A stretch of 7,576 bases of DNA from assembly GCA_947457975.1 (NCBI GenBank), contig CANGYC010000111.1, positions 1 to 7,576 on the forward strand, written 5' to 3'. Position numbers and translations under genes: made by a program. Source of the stretch: Comamonadaceae bacterium. Lineage in GTDB: Bacteria; Pseudomonadota; Gammaproteobacteria; Burkholderiales; Burkholderiaceae_C. Positions 1 through 6,497 of the stretch are shown one piece after another (positions within the stretch are counted from its first letter, which is position 1; every line of letters begins with the position of its first letter). The notes beneath the pieces were generated by a model, which did not search any database, was not told the origin of the DNA, and was given only the letters and a program-made list of their open reading frames with translations.

Positions 1-531
1 ATGTGGCTGACCTTTGCCACCTTCGTCGGCTATGCCGTGGTCTACACCGTGGTGCTCAAGCCCATGACGCCGCAGAACATCGTCATCGGCGGCGCCTCCG
101 GCGGCATGCCGCCCGTGCTGTGCTGGGCTGCCATGACGGGCGAAGTGGGCCCCGAAGCGCTGATCCTGTTCCTCATCATCTTCCTGTGGACTCCGCCGCA
201 CTTCTGGGCGCTGGCGCTGTACCGCGTGGAGGATTACCGCAAGTCGGGCCTGCCCATGCTGCCCGTGACGCACGGCAACGAGTTCACGCGCTTGCAGATC
301 CTGCTCTACACCCTGGTGCTGTTTGCGGCCTGCCTCATGCCCTTTGTGTTCCAGATGAGTGGCTGGCTCTACCTGGTGGTGGCCGTGGTGCTCAGCGTCA
401 TGTTCACCTGGTACGGCTTCAAGCTCTGGCGCGAGTACTCCGACGAGCTGGCCCGCAAGACCTTTCGCTTCTCGCTGATCCACCTCTCCGTGCTCTTTGC
501 CGCCTTCCTGCTGGACCACTACATCCGATGA
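1..531 (+). CDS. ctaB: Heme O synthase (protoheme IX farnesyltransferase), C-terminal part, 5' end outside window
   Basis: This integral membrane UbiA-family prenyltransferase (also called cyoE) attaches a farnesyl group to protoheme IX to give heme O, the precursor of heme A for aa3-type cytochrome oxidase. Only the last 176 residues are present; the family is usually about 300 residues, so the N-terminal half with the first Asp-rich motif lies upstream. The ATG at base 1 is an internal Met, not the start. Diagnostic signatures are the GGASGGMPP segment (residues 30-38) and the PPHFW...YRVEDY...GLPMLPV block (65-89), which matches the second conserved polar loop of CyoE/CtaB proteins. Hydrophobic segments lie at about 5-20, 52-63, 97-118, 121-138 and 157-171. 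The stop codon overlaps the start of the SCO1/SenC gene (ATGA), so the two are probably translationally coupled in a cytochrome oxidase assembly operon. Family assignment is firm. Confidence 0.95.
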   Translation: MWLTFATFVGYAVVYTVVLKPMTPQNIVIGGASGGMPPVLCWAAMTGEVGPEALILFLIIFLWTPPHFWALALYRVEDYRKSGLPMLPVTHGNEFTRLQILLYTLVLFAACLMPFVFQMSGWLYLVVAVVLSVMFTWYGFKLWREYSDELARKTFRFSLIHLSVLFAAFLLDHYIR

Positions 532-1124
532 CTTCCTTCCTGCCTTACCGCCGTTGGCTCCTGGCTGCTGCCGTTCTGGGCCTGGCCGCCTGCTCGCCGG
601 GCAAGCCGCAGTTCAAGAGCATTGACATCACCGGTGCGGACTACGCCCGCGACTTTGCGCTGCCCGACCAACATGGCCAGCTGCGCCGCATGGCCGATTT
701 CAAGGGACAGGCCGTGGTGGTGTTCTTCGGCTTCACGCAGTGCCCCGATGTGTGCCCCAGCGCCATGGCGGAACTGGCCGAGGTCAAGCGCAGCCTGGGC
801 GCCGACGGTGCGCGCCTGCAGGGCCTTTTCATCACGCTCGACCCCGAGCGCGACACGCCCGAAGTGCTCAAGGCCTACATGGCCAATTTCGATCCCAGCT
901 TCCTGGCCTTGCGACCCACGCTGGAGCAGCTGCCCCAGGTGGCCAAGGACTTCAAGATCTTCTACAGGAAGGTCGAGGGCCAGACGCCCACCAGCTACAC
1001 GCTAGAACATGGCTCCGGCCGCTATGTGTACGACCCCCAGGGCCGCGTGCGTCTTTTTGCCCGGCACGAGCTTGGCGCCGCCGCCTTGGCCGGTGACCTG
1101 AAGATCTTGCTGGCGGGCAAGTAA
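528..1124 (+). CDS. SCO1/SenC family copper chaperone lipoprotein
   Basis: This 198-residue thioredoxin-fold protein should deliver copper to, or reduce, the CuA site of cytochrome c oxidase subunit II in the periplasm. The N-terminus is a lipoprotein signal: basic YRR (7-9), a hydrophobic stretch and the lipobox L-A-A-C with Cys22 as lipidation site, so it is likely anchored to the membrane. The copper-binding set of the SCO family is complete: CPDVC (Cys72 and Cys76) after the VVVFFGFTQ strand, and the distal His161 in YTLEHGSG. The [10 protein letters not shown] segment (103-112) is also typical. Length fits the family. The ATG at 528 overlaps the ctaB stop codon and has no clear Shine-Dalgarno, consistent with translational coupling. 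The SCO gene next to ctaB supports a role in aa3 oxidase maturation. The gene is sometimes named senC or scoI; I leave the symbol empty because naming is inconsistent. Confidence 0.95.
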   Translation: MTSFLPYRRWLLAAAVLGLAACSPGKPQFKSIDITGADYARDFALPDQHGQLRRMADFKGQAVVVFFGFTQCPDVCPSAMAELAEVKRSLGADGARLQGLFITLDPERDTPEVLKAYMANFDPSFLALRPTLEQLPQVAKDFKIFYRKVEGQTPTSYTLEHGSGRYVYDPQGRVRLFARHELGAAALAGDLKILLAGK

Positions 1125-1152
1125 GCCGCGCGGCAGGCCTCAGGCCCCGATC

Positions 1153-1177
1153 GCCCAGGGGACTGGGCTTCTACTTT
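1153..1177 (+). terminator. Possible weak terminator after the SCO gene
   Basis: A perfect 6-bp stem (GCCCAG / CTGGGC, 1153-1158 and 1163-1168) closes a GGGA loop and is followed by TTCTACTTT. It lies 28 bp after the SCO stop codon, between convergent genes, where a terminator is expected. The stem is short and the T-tract is interrupted, so this is tentative. The hairpin is also copy 1 of the tandem repeat described separately. Confidence 0.4.
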
Positions 1178-1200
1178 GCCCAGGGGACGGGGCTTCTACT
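1153..1200. repeat. 25-bp-period tandem repeat, two copies
   Basis: Two 23-bp copies (1153-1175 and 1178-1200) of the unit GCCCAGGGGAC-K-GGGCTTCTACT are separated by TT. They differ at one base only (T at 1164, G at 1189). The second copy contains the TAG stop codon (1198-1196, minus strand) of the binding-protein gene, and both contain an inverted repeat: perfect in copy 1, with one mismatch in copy 2. This is either a local duplication of the gene's 3' end or a member of a dispersed intergenic repeat family. Confidence 0.85.
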
Positions 1201-2161
1201 GGATGTTCTGGCGGCGAATGATTTCGCCCAGCGCCTGCGTATCCGCTTCAATGCGGTGGCGTAGGCCCTCCGGGGCCGAGCCGATCACCTGCCAGCCCTG
1301 CTGGAACAGCCTGGCGCGCATCTCGGGCGCGCGCACGATCTCGCTGACGGCGGCGGCCACTTTGTGCACGTGTGCTCGGGGCATGCCTGACGGCGCCGCC
1401 ACCGCGTTCCAGATCTCCAGCTGGTAGTTCTTTACGCCGGCCTCGGCGAGGCTGGGCACCTCGGGCGCCAGGATGCTGCGGCCCGTGCTGGTGGTGGCCA
1501 GCATGCGCAGCCGGCCGTTGCGGGCCTGCGCGGCCGCCAGGGCGGGGGGCAGCAGCGCGGCCTGGATCTGACCGCCCAGCATGGCGGTGATCACCTGCGG
1601 GTTGCCGGGGTAGGGCACATGCACCGGCGCCATGCCGGCACGTGCCTTGAGTAATTCCATTCCCAGGTGGGCCACCGTGCCCACCCCGGGCGAGCCGTAG
1701 CTCCATTGCGCCCCAGCCTGCTGCGCCTGGGCCAGCCAGGCGGCGGCCGTGGCACCGGGTGCCTCGGCCGGCACGGTGAGCACCAGCGGTGCCGAGCCGA
1801 TGAGGCTGACGGGTGCCAGGTCCTTGAGCGGGTCGTAGCCCAGCTGCGGGTTGAGGATGCGGGCAATCGTCATGTTGCCGTTGATCATCAGGCCCAGGGT
1901 GTGGCCGTCGGTGGACTTGGCCACGAAGTCGGCAGCGATGTTGCCGCCTGCGCCCACCTTGTTTTCCACGATCACGGTCTGCCCCAGCGCCCGGCCCAGG
2001 GGCTCGGCCAGCAGGCGAGCGGTGAGGTCGGGGCTGGAGCCTGGTGGAAAACCCACCACCAGGCGCAGCGTCCGGGTGGGCCATTCGGCGGCTTGGAGCG
2101 AGGTGCTCAGTCCCAGTCCCGAGAGCAGGGCAAGCAGGGCGTGGCGGCGGTCAAACGTCAT
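1196..2161 (-). CDS. Bug/TctC-family tripartite tricarboxylate-type periplasmic solute-binding protein
   Basis: This is a periplasmic binding protein of the Bug family (TctC-like), which is greatly expanded in Burkholderiales and binds small carboxylates or similar ligands. With the ATG at 2161 it has 321 residues, the usual length. The N-terminus MTFDRRHALLALLSGLGL... is a signal peptide with a twin-Arg pair and probable cleavage near SLQAA/EWPTR (about residue 24-25). The mature start shows family hallmarks: LRLVVGFPPGSSPDLTARL, LGQTVIVENKVGAGGNIAADFVAKS and the DLAPVSLIGSAPLVL segment. Upstream in-frame starts are ATG 2173 and TTG 2176. I prefer 2161 because GGA sits 7 nt before it and the signal peptide then begins directly; the choice is uncertain. 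No tctA/tctB membrane genes are adjacent, so this is an orphan receptor with unknown ligand. It lies downstream of the rpoH terminator and converges on the SCO gene. Confidence 0.93.
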   Translation of the reverse strand: MTFDRRHALLALLSGLGLSTSLQAAEWPTRTLRLVVGFPPGSSPDLTARLLAEPLGRALGQTVIVENKVGAGGNIAADFVAKSTDGHTLGLMINGNMTIARILNPQLGYDPLKDLAPVSLIGSAPLVLTVPAEAPGATAAAWLAQAQQAGAQWSYGSPGVGTVAHLGMELLKARAGMAPVHVPYPGNPQVITAMLGGQIQAALLPPALAAAQARNGRLRMLATTSTGRSILAPEVPSLAEAGVKNYQLEIWNAVAAPSGMPRAHVHKVAAAVSEIVRAPEMRARLFQQGWQVIGSAPEGLRHRIEADTQALGEIIRRQNIQ

Positions 2162-2220
2162 GGGGGCATCCATCAATCAAGGAGGGGCGGCTGCATTGTG
2201 GCGCAGCCCGGCCACGAATG

Positions 2221-2242
2221 AAAAACCCGGCCGCGGCCGGGT
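2221..2242 (-). terminator. Intrinsic terminator of rpoH
   Basis: On the minus strand a perfect palindrome ACCCGGCCGC/GCGGCCGGGT (2242-2225) is followed directly by TTTTT (2225-2221). It begins 22 bp after the rpoH stop codon. A GC-rich stem plus a U-tract makes this a strong rho-independent terminator that should separate rpoH from the binding-protein gene downstream. Confidence 0.9.
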
Positions 2243-2264
2243 GTCCAAGACAGGCTGAGCGGAC

Positions 2265-3203
<939 letters not shown>

Positions 3204-3209
3204 GCTTGA

Positions 3210-3216
3210 CTCCTTT
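3210..3216 (-). promoter_or_regulatory. Ribosome binding site of rpoH
   Basis: AAAGGAG on the minus strand lies six bases before the ATG at 3203. It is a near-consensus Shine-Dalgarno and fixes the rpoH start. Confidence 0.85.
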
Positions 3217-3230
3217 CGGTCATGGAGTTG

Positions 3231-3260
3231 ATATTAGCACTCTCCGGTCTTGAGTGCTAA
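3231..3260 (-). promoter_or_regulatory. Putative sigma-70-type promoter of rpoH overlapping CIRCE
   Basis: On the minus strand the best pair is -35 TTAGCA (3260-3255, four of six matches to TTGACA) and -10 TAATAT (3236-3231, four of six matches to TATAAT), spaced by 18 bp. Transcription would start near 3224, giving a leader of about 20 nt that contains the AAAGGAG site. The -35 element lies in the upstream CIRCE half-site and the -10 overlaps the end of the downstream half-site, so bound HrcA would exclude RNA polymerase. The hexamers are only moderate matches, so the exact promoter is inferred. Confidence 0.5.
3234..3260. promoter_or_regulatory. CIRCE operator (HrcA-binding site) upstream of rpoH
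   Basis: The sequence is exactly TTAGCACTC (3234-3242), nine spacer bases (3243-3251), then GAGTGCTAA (3252-3260). This is the perfect CIRCE consensus TTAGCACTC-N9-GAGTGCTAA with no mismatch. CIRCE is the operator of the heat-shock repressor HrcA, which needs GroEL for activity and classically controls groESL and dnaK operons. The near edge is 30 bp before the rpoH start codon, and no other gene start is close enough to be the target. Chance occurrence of an 18-base match with the right spacing is very unlikely. Confidence 0.95.
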
Positions 3261-3311
3261 TGGCAAGGGACACGCGGCGGGCGGGACCCAAGCCAAACGG
3301 CTCATTCTTTG

Positions 3312-3338
3312 TTGGAGCCCATGCAGATCTGAAAGTTC
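3312..3338 (-). promoter_or_regulatory. Possible sigma-E-type promoter upstream of rpoH
   Basis: On the minus strand GAACTT (3338-3333, followed by TC) matches the conserved -35 element of RpoE-type envelope-stress promoters. Sixteen bases later TCCAA (3316-3312) differs by one base from TCAAA- or TCTAA-like -10 elements. Transcription would start roughly 100 nt before rpoH and read through the CIRCE site. A sigma-E promoter is known for E. coli rpoH. With a degenerate -10 this could be chance. Confidence 0.3.
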
Positions 3339-3352
3339 ATGGACGCGCATGT

Positions 3353-3403
3353 AAAAAAAGCATCCGGGCAGCAGCCCGAGCGCTCGGGCTAGGCCCCTTT
3401 TTT
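3353..3403 (-). terminator. Terminator after the ftsY-linked small gene; symmetrical hairpin
   Basis: A perfect 18-bp palindrome AGCCCGAGCGCTCGGGCT (3373-3390) is flanked by A7 at 3353-3359 and T6 at 3398-3403. Outer GGGC (3366-3369) and GCCC (3393-3396), and then the A and T tracts, can extend the pairing. In the minus direction the T7 ends the structure, directly after the stop codon of the gene at 3402-3782. It should block read-through into the rpoH control region. By symmetry it could act in both directions, although no + strand gene reads into it. Confidence 0.8.
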
Positions 3404-3782
3404 AATGGCGGGGCGGCTCTGGTGGCAGATCCCGGGCTTGCACGTCGGAGACGGATTGGGGCCGCACCAGTCGGCTAGACAGGGGGGTGTCCGGCGCCGG
3501 TGAAGCGTCGGCCTCCTGTGGCTGACCAGGCTGCCGGGGCCAGAGGCCCTCTCTGCTGAAACCGCCCTGCCCGAAGGCTCCGCCGAAGCGCCGCAGGTCT
3601 TCAAAGCGCCCGCGCACCGCCAGCTGGGGCCGGCGCCCGAGCAGCAGGTTCACCAGGGCCCAGGTGAGCAGGACCAGCAGGCCCAGGCTGAGCACACCCA
3701 GGGCCAGCAAGGTGGCCAGGGTCCAGAGGATGAGCCGCAGCGCGGTGCGCAGGGCGCCGGAGATGAGGTCTGCAAAGGACAT
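3402..3782 (-). CDS. Small hypothetical membrane protein downstream of ftsY
   Basis: I do not recognise a named family for this 126-residue protein. Residues 1-16 look like a short amphipathic start (SFADLISGALRTALR). A long Leu-rich hydrophobic stretch at about 17-48 is enough for one long or two tightly packed membrane helices. A basic GRRPQLAVRGRFEDLRRF segment (49-66), a Gly/Phe-rich stretch (67-75) and a Pro/Ser-rich, probably disordered tail end the protein. By the positive-inside rule the tail is probably cytoplasmic. The gene lies 52 bp after ftsY on the same strand and is followed at once by a strong terminator, so it is probably the last gene of a two-gene ftsY unit. The ATG at 3782 has no clear Shine-Dalgarno. 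It is real rather than a shadow because no better frame covers the segment and it fits exactly between ftsY and the terminator. Confidence 0.7.
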   Translation of the reverse strand: MSFADLISGALRTALRLILWTLATLLALGVLSLGLLVLLTWALVNLLLGRRPQLAVRGRFEDLRRFGGAFGQGGFSREGLWPRQPGQPQEADASPAPDTPLSSRLVRPQSVSDVQARDLPPEPPRH

Positions 3783-3834
3783 GTGCGGCTCAGTTGGGGA
3801 CGGCAGGGGTCAATGCAAGCCCAAGCCAGGGCTG

Positions 3835-4971
3835 TCAGCTCAGCAGGGCCTGCGCGAACTCCCGCGCATTGAAAGTTTCCAGGTCCTCGAGCTTCTCGCC
3901 CACGCCGATGAAGTACACCGGCACCGGCCGCCAGTCCGGGTGCTGTTTCTGGCGCTCGGCGGCCCAGAGCGCAATGGCCGCCAGCACGCCGCCCTTGGCT
4001 GTGCCATCGAGCTTGGTGACGATCAGGCCGGTAAGCGCCAGGGCCTCGTCGAAGGCTTTGACCTGGACCAGCGCATTCTGGCCAGTGTTGCCATCGATCA
4101 CCAGCAGCACCTCGTGCGGGGCCGTGGCCTCGGCCTTGGTGATGACGCGCTTGATCTTCTTGAGCTCCTCCATCAGGTGCAGCTGCGTGGGCAGGCGGCC
4201 TGCCGTGTCGACCAGCACCACGTCCTTGCGGCGCGCCTTGCCGGCCGAGACGGCATCAAAGCTCACCGCGGCCGGATCGCCGCCTTCTTGGCTCACGATC
4301 TCCACCGTGTTGCGCTCGGCCCAGACCACCAACTGCTCGCGCGCGGCGGCCCGGAAGGTGTCGGCCGCGGCCAGCAGCACCGAGGCGCCTTCGTCGGCCA
4401 GGTGCCGCGTGAGCTTGCCAATGGAGGTGGTTTTGCCCGCGCCATTGACGCCGGCGACCATGATCACGGTCGGCTGCTGCTCGCCAATCACCAAGGCGCG
4501 TTCCAGCGGCCGCAGCAGGCTGGCCAGCGACTCCACCAGAATGTTCTTCACCGCCACGGGATGTGTGACACCGCTGTCTTTGACGCGCCGCCGCACATCG
4601 GCCAGCAGGTACTCCGTGGCGGCCACGCCGCTGTCGGCCATCAGCAGGGCCGTTTCTAGTTCCTCGTAGAGCGCCTCATCAATCTGTGTGCCGGTGAATA
4701 CACTGGCGATGCCGCTGCTGGTCTTGCGCAGGCCGTCGCTCAGGCGGCTGAGCCAGCGGGCTCGCGCAGGAGCCGCAGCCGTTTCGGTCTGGATGCCGAT
4801 GGGCGCCACCAGGGCGCTGCCGATCAGGCTGCCATCGACAGGCGCTGCCGCAACGCTTGCTGATCCGGGTGCCGGGGCCGGCGGGGCCGCTGCGGCAGCT
4901 TCGCTCTGGGGCGGGCCGTCCGGGGAGGGCGGCGCACCGGGGGTGAGCAACTTCTTGAAGAAACTGAACAT
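3835..4971 (-). CDS. ftsY: Signal recognition particle receptor FtsY
   Basis: This 378-residue SRP-family GTPase is the receptor that docks the Ffh-4.5S RNA-ribosome complex at the inner membrane for co-translational insertion. It begins with an amphipathic MFSFFKKLL helix (1-9) suited to lipid binding. An Ala/Pro-rich linker (about 11-70) follows and replaces the long acidic A domain of E. coli. The NG domain runs from about 72 to the end. GTPase motifs are in order: G1 GVNGAGKTT (174-182), G2 DTFRAAA (204-210), G3 DTAGR (255-259), G4 TKLDG (319-323) and the C-terminal GVGEKLEDL (356-364), which is diagnostic of FtsY. The start ATG 4971 is the natural one because the membrane-binding helix begins there, although no strong Shine-Dalgarno precedes it. 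It is divergent from the M16 peptidase pair and followed by a small membrane-protein gene. Identity is firm. Confidence 0.97.
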   Translation of the reverse strand: MFSFFKKLLTPGAPPSPDGPPQSEAAAAAPPAPAPGSASVAAAPVDGSLIGSALVAPIGIQTETAAAPARARWLSRLSDGLRKTSSGIASVFTGTQIDEALYEELETALLMADSGVAATEYLLADVRRRVKDSGVTHPVAVKNILVESLASLLRPLERALVIGEQQPTVIMVAGVNGAGKTTSIGKLTRHLADEGASVLLAAADTFRAAAREQLVVWAERNTVEIVSQEGGDPAAVSFDAVSAGKARRKDVVLVDTAGRLPTQLHLMEELKKIKRVITKAEATAPHEVLLVIDGNTGQNALVQVKAFDEALALTGLIVTKLDGTAKGGVLAAIALWAAERQKQHPDWRPVPVYFIGVGEKLEDLETFNAREFAQALLS

Positions 4972-4994
4972 GAAGAGGTCTTTACAGTCTGGTT

Positions 4995-5022
4995 ATTCTA
5001 TGAAACCCCTTCCTGATGCCAT
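4995..5022 (-). promoter_or_regulatory. Possible ftsY promoter
   Basis: On the minus strand TAGAAT (5000-4995) matches the -10 consensus at five of six bases. ATGGCA (5022-5017) matches the -35 consensus at four of six with a 16-bp spacer. Transcription would start about 4988, giving a very short leader before the ATG at 4971. The element lies over the start region of the divergent peptidase gene. This is tentative. Confidence 0.3.
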
Positions 5023-6493
5023 GCCCACTCATTTCTTGTCCTGGTTTGTCCAAGTCCTCCTGCTGAGCGGCCTGTGCCAGGCGCCAGTCCTTTGGGCGCA
5101 GGGGACGCCGGCAACCGCACCCCAGCCAGCCTCGAGCGCCAGCCAAGTGCAGGACGTGCACCGCTTCACTCTGGGCAATGGCATGGACCTCATCGTCAAG
5201 CCTGACCGCCGCGCGCCCACCGCCGTGCACATGCTCTGGGTACGCGTGGGCTCCATCGACGAGGTGGACGGCAGCTCGGGCATCGCACATGTGCTCGAGC
5301 ACATGATGTTCAAGGGCACGCCCTCCGTGAAACCCGGCGAGTTCTCCAGGCGCGTGGCGGCCCTCGGTGGCCGCGAGAATGCTTTCACTTCACGCGATGC
5401 CACGGCCTACCACCAGCAGGTGCCGGCCAACCGGCTGCGCGAGGTGATGGCGCTCGAGGCCGACCGCTTTGCCAACAACAGCTGGCCCGATGAGGAATTT
5501 CGCCGCGAGATCGAGGTCATTAAGGAAGAGCGCCGCCAGCGCGTCGACGATTCGCCCCGCGCACAGCTCTACGAGATGGCGCAGGCCACCCTGTTCAGCG
5601 CCTCGCCCTACCGCCGCCCCATCATTGGCTGGATGAACGACATTGAATCGCTCACCCCCGAAGAGGTCCGTGCCTTCCGCACGCGCTGGTACGTGCCGGC
5701 CAATGCGGCGGTGGTGATCGCAGGCGATGTGGACGTGGCCCAGGTGCGCCGCTGGGCCGAAGAAACTTATGGCCGCATTCCCCCTGGCGCTGTGCCCGCG
5801 CGCAAACCCCGCACCGAGCCGCCGCAGACCGGCCCGCGCCGCCTGGAGCACCGAGCCCGCAGCAGCCAGGCCTATCTGAGTCTGATGTTCAAGGTGCCAC
5901 AGGTGCAGCCCCAGGACCTGGCCGCCGACGTGATGCCTGCAGGCCCCAGCCGCGACGCCCTGGCGCTGACCGTGCTGTCCGCCGTGCTCGATGGTTACAG
6001 TGGCGCCCGCCTGGACCGCGCACTCACCCAGGGGCCCGACCGCGCGGCCCACGAGGTGGGGGCCTACAACGGGCTGTTCGGCCGAGGCCCGCAGATCTTC
6101 GTGCTCGATGGCGAGCCGGTGCCCGGCCGCAGCCCCGAGCAGCTGGCCCAGGCCCTGCGCGCCCAGGTGGCCGAGGTGGCGCGCTCGGGCGTGGCCGAGG
6201 ATGAACTGCGGCGGGTCAAGACCCAATGGGTGGCCTCCGAAACCTACAAGCTCGACGCCCTGTTCAGCCAGGCGCGCGAGCTCGGCTCCAACTGGCTGCT
6301 GGGCTTCCCGCTCGATGCCATGCCGCGCCTGGTGAGGCACCTGCGCGGCATCACCGCAGCTGAGGTGCAGTCGGTGGCGCAGCGCTATTTCGGTGAGGAG
6401 CAGATGACCATGGCCGTGCTCGTGCCCCAGTCGGATGGCGCGCCCACCCGGGAGCGTCCAGCCCCGCGCACAGACGCGATCGAACGGAGATGA
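5000..6493 (+). CDS. Periplasmic M16-family zinc metallopeptidase, catalytic (zinc-binding) subunit
   Basis: This is a 497-residue M16 (pitrilysin/processing-peptidase-like, M16B type) protein. A signal peptide covers about residues 1-34 (hydrophobic core SWFVQVLLLSGL, likely cleavage after VLWAQ or nearby), so it should be periplasmic. The inverted zinc motif HVLEH is at His97-Glu100-His101 within GIAHVLEHMMFKGT, and the third ligand is Glu177 in EVIKEERR, at the expected spacing. The C-terminal lobe lacks the usual R-E-K-x-G-L-x-Y substrate-binding motif: the corresponding region reads LDRALTQGPDRAAHEVGAY (about 335-353). It probably needs the next gene product as partner. The start is uncertain: ATG 5000 gives an MK-type signal peptide, while ATG 4970 and ATG 5021 are in frame; none has a good Shine-Dalgarno. 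An in-frame extension to 4688 would overlap ftsY and is not credible. The second M16 gene follows after 4 bp. Confidence 0.95.
   Translation: MKPLPDAMPTHFLSWFVQVLLLSGLCQAPVLWAQGTPATAPQPASSASQVQDVHRFTLGNGMDLIVKPDRRAPTAVHMLWVRVGSIDEVDGSSGIAHVLEHMMFKGTPSVKPGEFSRRVAALGGRENAFTSRDATAYHQQVPANRLREVMALEADRFANNSWPDEEFRREIEVIKEERRQRVDDSPRAQLYEMAQATLFSASPYRRPIIGWMNDIESLTPEEVRAFRTRWYVPANAAVVIAGDVDVAQVRRWAEETYGRIPPGAVPARKPRTEPPQTGPRRLEHRARSSQAYLSLMFKVPQVQPQDLAADVMPAGPSRDALALTVLSAVLDGYSGARLDRALTQGPDRAAHEVGAYNGLFGRGPQIFVLDGEPVPGRSPEQLAQALRAQVAEVARSGVAEDELRRVKTQWVASETYKLDALFSQARELGSNWLLGFPLDAMPRLVRHLRGITAAEVQSVAQRYFGEEQMTMAVLVPQSDGAPTRERPAPRTDAIERR
6486..6490 (+). promoter_or_regulatory. Ribosome binding site that supports the GTG start of the second M16 gene
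   Basis: GGAGA lies eight bases before the GTG at 6498 and next to the TGA stop of the upstream gene (6491-6493). It supports GTG as the start and translational coupling of the two subunits. Confidence 0.7.
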
Positions 6494-6497
6494 GGCC

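Noticed and set aside
3..1124. 373-codon plus frame running through ctaB into the SCO gene, suggesting a fusion
   Set aside because: Before 528 this frame is an Arg/His-rich shadow of ctaB. The SCO protein starts at 528 with a lipoprotein signal, so there is no fusion.
1667..2258. Plus-strand open frames opposite the binding-protein gene
   Set aside because: They are antisense to a protein with strong Bug/TctC family motifs, and one runs into the rpoH terminator.
3254..3478. 74-codon plus frame across the rpoH control region
   Set aside because: It starts inside the CIRCE site, crosses a terminator hairpin and overlaps the small membrane-protein gene, with no ribosome binding site or recognisable domain.
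3664..4659. 331-codon plus-strand open frame
   Set aside because: It is antisense to ftsY and the small membrane-protein gene. FtsY has all GTPase motifs in the other strand.
4688..4999. N-terminal extension of the first M16 protein
   Set aside because: It overlaps the ftsY 5' coding region on the other strand and would put about 100 low-complexity residues before a clear signal peptide.
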